The notes beneath the pieces are model-generated. The model was given only the letters and a program-made list of their open reading frames with translations, was not told where the DNA came from and searched no databases. A stretch of DNA of 64,000 nt from NCBI RefSeq assembly GCF_000292915.1, contig NC_018514.1:620001-684000 (forward strand). Reading direction: 5' to 3'. Made by a program: the position numbers and the translations under genes. Shown one piece after another: positions 57,816 to 64,000 of the stretch (positions are counted from its first letter, which is position 1; the number at the start of each line of letters is the position of its first letter). The stretch is from Burkholderia cepacia GG4 (GTDB lineage: Bacteria > Pseudomonadota > Gammaproteobacteria > Burkholderiales > Burkholderiaceae).

Positions 57816-59375
57816 ATGAACCTGAACGCCCTGTTTTCCCGTTTCTCGATCCGTACGCGGATTTTCTCCACACTCGGTCTCGTCGCCGTGCTGCTCGTCA
57901 CGTCGGGCCTGATCGGTCTCGCCGGCATGCAAAGCTCGAACCGTGCACTCGACGAGGCCTACACGCGGCAGATGGCCGCGAAGACGACGCTGTCTGCCGC
58001 GAGCCTGAACCTGACGATCGTGCGCACCACGCTCGATCGCGCGCTGCTGCATCCGGAGGCGCCGGAAGTGCCCGATCTCGTCAAGAAGGCCGAGAGTTAT
58101 CTCGCCAAGGCCGACGCCGCGTGGCGCGCCTACGCGGCGATGCCGCACGACGGCGATGAAGGCCCGCTCGCGACGCGACTCGATGCCGCCCGCCAGGCGC
58201 TGATCGAGCAGGCGCTGAAGCCGCTGGTCGACGCGATCCGCGCAGGACGTCGCGACGACGCCGACCGGTTGCTGATGACGGTCGCGCCGCCGCTGTCGGT
58301 CGCGCTCACGCAGGCGAGCGATGCGCTCGACGCGTACCAGGCCGCGCGCGGCAAGGATGTCTACGACACCGCGCAGACGTATTACGGCTGGATGCGCGCG
58401 GGCGCGATCGCCGGCATTGCGTTCGGTCTCGCGGCGTGTCTCGGCTGTGCGGTCGGCCTGCATTTCGCGATCACGCAACCGGTGAACCGGCTGCTGTCGC
58501 ATTTCCGCCGCCTGTCGGACGGCGACCTGACGTCGGAAGTGCGCTGGTCGTCGCACGACGAGATGGCCGAACTGGTCAAGGGCGTGACCGGCATGCAGCG
58601 CAGCCTCGCCGATACGGTGCGCCAGGTCAGCCAGGGCTCCGAAGCCATCTCGACCGCGACGCACCAGATCGCGGCTGGCAACACCGACCTGTCGCAGCGC
58701 ACCGAGGAGCAGGCGTCTGCCCTGCAGGAGACGGCCGCGAGCATGGAGCAGCTGACGGCGACCGTGAAGCAGAACGCCGATCATGCGGTCGAGGCACAGG
58801 CCTGCGCGGACGACGCGAGCGAGATCGCGACGCGCGGTGCGGTGGTGGTCGGCGAAGTGATCGGCACGATGAACGAGATCGACCAGAGTTCACAGAAGGT
58901 CGCCGACATCATCGGCACGATCGAGGGCATTGCATTCCAGACCAACATCCTCGCGCTGAACGCGGCGGTCGAAGCCGCGCGCGCGGGCGAGCAGGGCCGC
59001 GGCTTCGCGGTGGTCGCGGGCGAAGTCCGCACGCTCGCGCAGCGTTCGGCGTCCGCCGCGAAGGAAATCCGCACGCTGATTGGCGAGTCGGTCGAACGTG
59101 TCGCGAACGGCTCGCGGCTCGTCGGCGTGGCCGGCACGACGATGCAGGACATCCAGCAGGCGATCGGCCGCGTGACGGGCATCATGACCGAGATCGCGGC
59201 CGCATCGAACGAGCAGCGCGACGGGATCGAGCAGGTCAACCGCGCGGTGTCGCAGATGGACCAGGTGTCGCAGCAGAATGCCGCGCTGGTCGAGCAGGCG
59301 GCCGCTGCCGCGGCGTCGCTCGAGGAGCAGGCTGACGGGCTGCGTCGGGCGGTGGGGGCGTTTCGGGTGGCGTGA
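57816..59375 (+). CDS. Methyl-accepting chemotaxis protein
   Basis: Transmembrane chemoreceptor of 519 residues. Helix 1 spans about residues 15-38, followed by a helical periplasmic sensor of the Tar/4HB type (about 39-195), helix 2 (about 196-218), a HAMP domain (about 219-270) and a signalling domain whose tip is QSSQKVADIIGTIEGIAFQTNILALNAAVEAARAGEQGRGFAVVA. EEQASALQETAASMEQLT marks the methylation region. The ligand is unknown. There is no CheR-docking pentapeptide at the C-terminus. Confidence 0.94.
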   Translation: MNLNALFSRFSIRTRIFSTLGLVAVLLVTSGLIGLAGMQSSNRALDEAYTRQMAAKTTLSAASLNLTIVRTTLDRALLHPEAPEVPDLVKKAESYLAKADAAWRAYAAMPHDGDEGPLATRLDAARQALIEQALKPLVDAIRAGRRDDADRLLMTVAPPLSVALTQASDALDAYQAARGKDVYDTAQTYYGWMRAGAIAGIAFGLAACLGCAVGLHFAITQPVNRLLSHFRRLSDGDLTSEVRWSSHDEMAELVKGVTGMQRSLADTVRQVSQGSEAISTATHQIAAGNTDLSQRTEEQASALQETAASMEQLTATVKQNADHAVEAQACADDASEIATRGAVVVGEVIGTMNEIDQSSQKVADIIGTIEGIAFQTNILALNAAVEAARAGEQGRGFAVVAGEVRTLAQRSASAAKEIRTLIGESVERVANGSRLVGVAGTTMQDIQQAIGRVTGIMTEIAAASNEQRDGIEQVNRAVSQMDQVSQQNAALVEQAAAAAASLEEQADGLRRAVGAFRVA

Positions 59376-59436
59376 TCCGTGGCGGGATGCCGCCGGCGGG
59401 GCGGTCAGCCTGAGGCCGCGCCCGCCACCCGCCGCA

Positions 59437-61104
59437 TCAATCGGCCGTGAGCTGCGCAGCCGCCCGCGACGACGCGACGAGCAGCAGCTTCATCGTCGCG
59501 CGCGTCGCGCCGACGAACAGCTTGCGTGCCGCACGCGCATCGAGTGTGTCGAAGTCGATCTCGGTCAGGATCACGCACGGTGCCGATTGGCCCTTGAAGC
59601 GGTAGATCGAATCGAGCAGCACGTCGCCTTCGCGATATTCAGGGTTGCCGAACAGATCGTACTTGCCCGTGAAGCGCTTGACCCGGTGCGGGCCAAGCTG
59701 GTCGAGCCTGGCGAGCACCGAGCTTTCGCGGCCGCGATACGACAGCACCGCGATGTCCTGCTTGCGGAACCCGAGCGACAGCGCATGCGTGATCGCGCGC
59801 TTGGTCGCGTCGATGCAGGCTTCGGCGAGCGCGTCGCCCGATGCGCCGTCTTCCCCGTATGACGACACCGACGGATCGGAACCGTCGAACGGGCTGCCCG
59901 AGCGCAGCTCGGCCGCGAGCGGTTCGACGCGGCCGACGACGTCGCGCACGAATTCGAGCAGGTCGCGCGGGCTGCGGTAGTTCGTCAGCGCCTTCAGCGT
60001 GACCCAGCCGGGCAGCGCGACGGGTTCGCGCAGGTAGAGGTTCTGCAGCGGATCTTCCAGCCACCACCATGCACCGTCCGGTGCCAGCAGGCGCTCCAGT
60101 GCGGCTGCCCACGGCGCGTGGAAATCCTGCCCTTCGTCGACGATCAGGACGTCAAAGCGCCAGCGTTCCGGAATCGGCGCTTCCGCGAAGCGCGCCTCGA
60201 GCCGCTCGAACGCGCCGGGCGTGTCGAAGTCGGGCGTGTAGCCGCCATCGCGGGCCACCCAGTCGCACAGCTGATGGTAGTTCGCGATTTTCGCGCCGGG
60301 CGGCGCGATGCGCGCGATGTAGTCGGCGAGCGGGCGGTTGAAGCACACGTAGAGCACGCGCTGGCCGGCCGCGACCGCATCGCGCATCGCCTGCACCGCA
60401 AGCTGCGTCTTGCCCGAACCCGCGGTGCCCGTCACGCGCAAGCGGAACGGCGTGAACTCGAGCTGGCGCGCCCATGCGGCGAGGCCGCCCGACAGCCGCG
60501 TGACGAGCGTGCCGGCCTGGCCGACCAGCGCGCTCGTGTCGGGCGTGAGCGCCAGCTCGTCGGCGAGGAAGTGATGCAGCTTCGACGCGTTCGGCAACGG
60601 TTCGTCGTGCTCGGGCAGGATCTGCAGGATCACCTGCGCAAGCTGCGCCTTGCGCGACGCGTCGACGATGCGGTCGGCCGCGACGCCGGCGATCGCCGTC
60701 TCGCGGATCGAGTAGTCGGGGCAGTACAGCAGCGCCTCGACACCATAGACGCCCGCGCCGAGCGCGGCGGTCAGGCGCCGGTGCAGGGTTTCCTGCGTGC
60801 GCGCGAGCTGGATCGGGACATTGCGCTCCTTCTGCAGGTAGACCTTCACGAGCCCCTTCGGCGTTTCGCGCAGGAAGCCGGCCTTCTGCTCGATCAGCAG
60901 CACGCGGCCGGCCGGGCTCACGACGACGAACGCCGCTTCGCCGAACACCGAGAAGCCCTGGTCGGCGCGCGTCCAGTGCACGCCGTGATAGACGGTGTAG
61001 CTGTCCGGCAGCGCGTGTTCGAGGGCGGCGAGCGTCTCGCGCTCGCGTTCGGCCGCGCCGGTGGCGGCGAGGCTTTTCCAGTCGTCGGGAATGAGGCGGG
61101 CCAT
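59437..61104 (-). CDS. NERD nuclease-like domain fused to UvrD-type helicase
   Basis: A 555-residue fusion. The N-terminus (about residues 20-140) is a NERD-like PD-(D/E)xK region: GFSVFGEAAFVVV and LLIEQKAGF provide acidic residues plus E72-x-K74. A superfamily 1 helicase core follows: Walker A GTAGSGKT (226-233), Walker B VDEGQD (322-327), TNYRSPRDL and the late motif FVGATRATMKLLLVA. It is short for a full UvrD and may act in DNA repair or defence against foreign DNA. Neighbours give no further clue. Confidence 0.87.
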   Translation of the reverse strand: MARLIPDDWKSLAATGAAERERETLAALEHALPDSYTVYHGVHWTRADQGFSVFGEAAFVVVSPAGRVLLIEQKAGFLRETPKGLVKVYLQKERNVPIQLARTQETLHRRLTAALGAGVYGVEALLYCPDYSIRETAIAGVAADRIVDASRKAQLAQVILQILPEHDEPLPNASKLHHFLADELALTPDTSALVGQAGTLVTRLSGGLAAWARQLEFTPFRLRVTGTAGSGKTQLAVQAMRDAVAAGQRVLYVCFNRPLADYIARIAPPGAKIANYHQLCDWVARDGGYTPDFDTPGAFERLEARFAEAPIPERWRFDVLIVDEGQDFHAPWAAALERLLAPDGAWWWLEDPLQNLYLREPVALPGWVTLKALTNYRSPRDLLEFVRDVVGRVEPLAAELRSGSPFDGSDPSVSSYGEDGASGDALAEACIDATKRAITHALSLGFRKQDIAVLSYRGRESSVLARLDQLGPHRVKRFTGKYDLFGNPEYREGDVLLDSIYRFKGQSAPCVILTEIDFDTLDARAARKLFVGATRATMKLLLVASSRAAAQLTAD

Positions 61105-61220
61105 GAAGTCGGGCGGCGGATGCCGGTCGTGAACAGGGTCCGGCTATTGTACTGAGGAACCTGTTCACGACCGCCGCGTCGCGCGGGGCCGGCCATGCGA
61201 AAGAACAGGGCGGGCGGGAA

Positions 61221-62075
61221 TTACCCGCGTGCCAGCCGTTTCGCGAGATCGGCGCTGAGGATCGCCATGCGCGCGGGTTTTTCGTAGCAGACGACGTCGA
61301 ACGCGCGGATCACTTCGCTGATGTCGGCTTCGCTCGCGCGGCCGGTGAGCAGGTCGCCCGTCAGCACGAAGATCGGCGCGCCCGGATTGTCGGACGTGCG
61401 CACGGCCTTGATCGCCGTGGCGGCCGAGCTGTCGTCGAACAGCCATTCGGTGACGACCGCGTCGAACGCCTGGCCCTGCAGTGCATCGACGAACGGCGCG
61501 AGGCCGTCGAACGCGGCCGTCGCGAAACCCTGCCCTTCGAGATAGCGGCACAGCTCGGTCGCGCTGACGCGATCGGGATCGATCACCGCGACGACGAGCT
61601 TGTCGCTCTCCGCGCGGCGCGGATAGATCTCGATCTTGTGCACGTCGTACGCGTTTTGATACAGCACGCCCGTGTGGCGCAGTACGCGCCAGCGGCCGTT
61701 CTGTTCATACGCGACGAACTCGGGACGCGCGCCGGCTTCGAGCGGCGCACCGATCCATGCGGTGCACGGAATTTCGGCGACGCCGGCATAAAGGACGGCC
61801 TCCTGGGAATAGGCGCCGACCATGCCGGGGTCGAGCGTCTGCGCGCCGAACAGTTGAGCGGCGGGCTCGCCGTACGCTTCGGCGACTTTCTTGATCTGCG
61901 CGAGCGTCCAGGGGCTGCTGCCACGCAGTTTGCGGTGACCTTGCGAAAAGCTCAGGTCGAGGATGCGGCACAGCTCGGTGGTCTGCTGGCGCTTGCCGAT
62001 GCCGTTGCGAGTCATTAGCTCGCGCACGCGCTCGGCAACCGCGAGGGAATCCGTGGTGATTGCTTCAGTGGTCAT
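61221..62075 (-). CDS. HTH regulator with degenerate receiver domain (BetR-like)
   Basis: A 284-residue protein. The N-terminal third (about residues 10-75) is a helix-turn-helix of the BetR type (NGIGKRQQTTELCRILDLSFSQGHRKLRG). A linker domain follows, then a receiver-like fold (about 165-284: LVVAVIDPDRVSA, FDAVVTEWLF, PIFVLTGD, CYEKPAR). At the phosphorylation site the Asp is replaced by Glu (VVTEW), while the Thr and Lys positions remain. It is therefore likely phosphorylation-independent. ATG 62075 starts the HTH cleanly. Confidence 0.82.
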   Translation of the reverse strand: MTTEAITTDSLAVAERVRELMTRNGIGKRQQTTELCRILDLSFSQGHRKLRGSSPWTLAQIKKVAEAYGEPAAQLFGAQTLDPGMVGAYSQEAVLYAGVAEIPCTAWIGAPLEAGARPEFVAYEQNGRWRVLRHTGVLYQNAYDVHKIEIYPRRAESDKLVVAVIDPDRVSATELCRYLEGQGFATAAFDGLAPFVDALQGQAFDAVVTEWLFDDSSAATAIKAVRTSDNPGAPIFVLTGDLLTGRASEADISEVIRAFDVVCYEKPARMAILSADLAKRLARG

Positions 62076-62657
62076 GCTACGGGAACGGATCGTGACGTTC
62101 AGAACGACGCCTTGCGGCAGTCTCGGCGGACAGTCTTGACGACGTCCAGTGGCGAGCCGACCGGCCACGCGCGGAAAAGATAACTTTACCGCAAAACGGC
62201 GGTCATTCCATGATGCGCAAGGTGCGATTGTGTGAAAAGGTGTGTCATGACGTAACGCTCGCCCGTGCGGTAGCCCGGCGCGAAAACGGGCGTTGAAAAC
62301 CTTCAGGCGCGGATCCTGATGACAGGGAGGCGATTCCGTTACGAGCGGCATGTAATCGCGCTGCGCGGCCGACGCGATGCACCAGACAAGGGCGCATCGT
62401 CGTTCCACGACGGCGGCGTCGTGCCACCGCGCCAGTGACAAATATTCACAGGAACATCGAGCAACGACCGGACGAAGGTCTCGATCTTGTACACGGAAGA
62501 TTCGACGTTTTCTTCTAGCGTAACTATCGCAGGTACATTTATTGACGGATAGCCGCCAATTCGCATCTGTGAGTTGCGAATGTTGGCGGAAGTTTGTAGA
62601 TTGATGCGTCACGTTGTGCGGTATCGATCGTTCAGGCAACGCAACCGGAGACCGCGA
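62076..62657. other. Intergenic region, 582 bp
   Basis: This is the divergent gap between the HTH/receiver gene and a small plus-strand gene. Open frames are shadows. A weak promoter for the plus-strand gene may be TTGCGA (62574-62579), 17-bp spacer, TAGATT (62597-62602). No repeat or RNA gene is seen. Confidence 0.4.
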
Positions 62658-62933
62658 ATGTCCACCTTGTTCATGCAGACCGTCGTTCACGGTAAGACTG
62701 TTCAAGTCATGTTGTCGCCTGAGAGTCGTACAGCCAGGATTGACATCGTCGACGACGAATCGGGCGGCTATCCGCCCCGCACGATGCGCATCGATCAGTA
62801 CGTCAACGCCGGCATGGCGGACGACGAAATCGTCCGGCATGTTCTCGAGGTCGCCGCGATGTCGGTCGAACAGCTCGCGAGGCTCCGGTCATTCGAGCGT
62901 TCGACACGCGCTCAAACGCGCTATTCGTACTGA
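62658..62933 (+). CDS. Small hypothetical protein, 91 aa
   Basis: An acidic, soluble protein. The N-terminal half is beta-like (TLFMQTVVHGKTVQVML, RTARIDIVDDESGG), and the C-terminal half is a helix (DDEIVRHVLEVAAMSVEQLARL). A GGAGACC site precedes ATG 62658. I recognise no family. Stand-alone gene. Confidence 0.65.
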   Translation: MSTLFMQTVVHGKTVQVMLSPESRTARIDIVDDESGGYPPRTMRIDQYVNAGMADDEIVRHVLEVAAMSVEQLARLRSFERSTRAQTRYSY

Positions 62934-63289
62934 TCGTACTGCTTCCGGGTGTGCCGGGATCGCCCCGGCGCCGACCACGAATTCCGACTATCCGGATCGG
63001 ACTTCGATTCAGTAGTCCGAAGTTAATTCTCGCGTGCCGGGACACCGGCGCCATTTCCTGTCCTTCGATCAGGTATCAATGGGTGGAGCAACGTAACGTC
63101 GTCGAATACATCGCGAGCAGCATGTTTTTATGCTTTATCACGTAGAAATGCTAACCAATACTCGACGAACTCCACCGTGAATGTCGCAATGATCGAGAAG
63201 GCGTGCGGCGCGGAAGTGCGCGATGTTGCTGCCGACGGACCATGTCCTTTGTCGCGATCGACAAGCGTCGCGGCCGGCGCGCAATCGCC
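62934..63289. other. Intergenic region, 356 bp
   Basis: It lies between two convergent genes. It is AT-richer than average around 62990-63150. I see no coding frame of normal composition, no hairpin with a T tract, and no repeat. Confidence 0.45.
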
Positions 63290-63943
63290 TTACGCCGGCA
63301 TGTACGTGAACGGCTCGCCGTCCTCGCGCTCGACCGACAGGAGCCGCTTGAGCTGATCGAGCGCGAACAGCTGCTTTCCATCTGCCGCCGCTTCCGCGAT
63401 CGCTGCATCGACCAGTTTCCTCGCTCGCGCGAGGATCACGGATCGCTGGCGCGCAATCTCGAGCACCATCCGTTGCTCGACATTCTGCCGAATCGATGGC
63501 TTGTCGCTCAGGTGGCGCCAGCGATCGCGAAGCTCGGCCCACGTGATGCGCTGAAATTCCGGGATCGTGCGCGGGAGCGTTCCCGCTTCGGCCGGCTCGG
63601 GCTGCGCGCGCAGTGCACGGCGCAGTGCCTCGCGGGCGCGCCACTCGTCTGAAAACGGCGCATAGACGTCACGCGAGCGCCCGATCGGATTCGCGCGTTC
63701 GATTTCCTTGTCGAGCAGGTAGGCGAGCCGCCGAAGCGCGGAGCCATGCGCGAGCATGTCCGGATCGAGCACGCGGATCCGGCGCGACGCATCCGCGACG
63801 TGGGACTTCAGCTCCCACAGCGTTAACCGGAGGTGCTGCACTTCGAGGATCAGGCGCTGCACGTCCGCATAGGTGCACTTCGTCCACCATTCGGTGAGGT
63901 CGTTGAGCTTCGGAGGATCGAATGGGGGGAGGATCATTTTCAT
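63290..63943 (-). CDS. Hypothetical protein under LexA box, 217 aa
   Basis: A mostly helical, charged cytoplasmic protein that I do not recognise. Early sequence is LNDLTEWWTKCTYADVQRLILEVQHL, the middle is rich in Arg/Glu/Ala helices, and it ends GEPFTYMPA. No nuclease, polymerase or toxin motif is visible. ATG 63943 lies 9 bp after a consensus LexA box, so it is probably induced by DNA damage. The frame continues upstream through the promoter and cannot start there. Confidence 0.75.
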   Translation of the reverse strand: MKMILPPFDPPKLNDLTEWWTKCTYADVQRLILEVQHLRLTLWELKSHVADASRRIRVLDPDMLAHGSALRRLAYLLDKEIERANPIGRSRDVYAPFSDEWRAREALRRALRAQPEPAEAGTLPRTIPEFQRITWAELRDRWRHLSDKPSIRQNVEQRMVLEIARQRSVILARARKLVDAAIAEAAADGKQLFALDQLKRLLSVEREDGEPFTYMPA

Positions 63944-63952
63944 GCATAAACA

Positions 63953-63968
63953 CTGTATGGATATACAG
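63953..63968. promoter_or_regulatory. LexA (SOS) box
   Basis: CTGT-ATGGATAT-ACAG, within the longer 18-bp repeat ACTGTAT-GGAT-ATACAGT. It matches the gamma/beta-proteobacterial SOS consensus CTGT-N8-ACAG. Confidence 0.85.
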
Positions 63969-63997
63969 TTTATCGCGCGGTAACATAGCGCCGTCAA
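63969..63997 (-). promoter_or_regulatory. Promoter of the LexA-controlled gene
   Basis: Minus strand: -35 TTGACG (63997-63992), 17-bp spacer, -10 GATAAA (63974-63969). The LexA box follows the -10 at once and would cover the start point near 63962. Confidence 0.65.
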
Positions 63998-64000
63998 GGC

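Overview
The window is GC-rich (about two thirds G+C by eye), densely coded proteobacterial DNA. Gene content, codon use, the OmpC-like beta-proteobacterial porin, the 180-kDa NAD-glutamate dehydrogenase and the many IclR/LysR-controlled catabolic genes point to Burkholderia, most likely the B. cepacia complex; this is inferred from protein style, not from a database match. I see no rRNA, tRNA, CRISPR, insertion sequence or prophage.

Layout. 1-2.4 kb: minus-strand efflux operon ytcA-mdtN-mdtO (mdtO runs off the left edge). 3-6.3 kb: metallophosphoesterase, RutE-type nitroreductase, AlkB-type dioxygenase followed by a 13-bp tandem repeat array, and a small ORF. 6.6-22.7 kb: the centrepiece, a catabolic locus with an IclR regulator, a convergent porin gene, and a 14-gene plus-strand operon (Rieske ferredoxin, small HTH-like protein, Rieske oxygenase, SDR, cupin, alpha/beta hydrolase, second IclR, degenerate SDR, ThDP enzyme, AspDH-like protein, aldehyde dehydrogenase, extradiol dioxygenase, ferredoxin reductase, MFS transporter) that ends in a strong terminator. 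Porin and operon diverge, and each promoter carries the same 18-bp operator (TGTTCC-N6-GGAACA) just downstream of its -10 box. I read this as a complete uptake-plus-degradation unit for an unidentified aromatic compound: porin and MFS import, three-component Rieske oxygenation, dehydrogenation, meta cleavage, hydrolysis, then 2-oxoacid/aldehyde processing.

22.8-34.1 kb: GNAT, DUF3079 protein, hcp-hcr with an NsrR-type operator and a possible FNR/Dnr site (nitrosative stress), PPC protein, TPR-like protein, small membrane proteins, universal stress protein, amidase, exported Ala/Gln-rich protein, arylamine N-acetyltransferase, RHH protein with a 31-codon ORF, and an LCMT-like methyltransferase. 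34.2-39.0 kb: NAD-dependent glutamate dehydrogenase. 39.1-40.6 kb: a conspicuously AT-richer patch with an exported Cys-tailed protein and a small partner, probably acquired. 40.6-42.5 kb: urea transporter, class II aldolase, tautomerase. 42.7-47.7 kb: glycolipid-binding-domain protein facing a four-gene operon (Baeyer-Villiger-type monooxygenase, SDR, metal-dependent hydrolase, alpha/beta hydrolase) with a TetR-like operator at its promoter. 47.9-57.6 kb: lysoplasmalogenase-like protein, agmatinase, J-domain protein, orphan SsuA-like protein, MerR, GNAT, LysR with divergent quinone oxidoreductase, EmrB-type exporter. 57.8-64 kb: chemotaxis receptor, NERD-UvrD-like helicase, HTH protein with a degenerate receiver domain, a small ORF, and a gene under a near-perfect LexA box at the right edge.

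Starts were chosen by ribosome-binding sites, overlaps and family length; several are uncertain and flagged. Functions come from motifs read by eye; no alignment or search was run.
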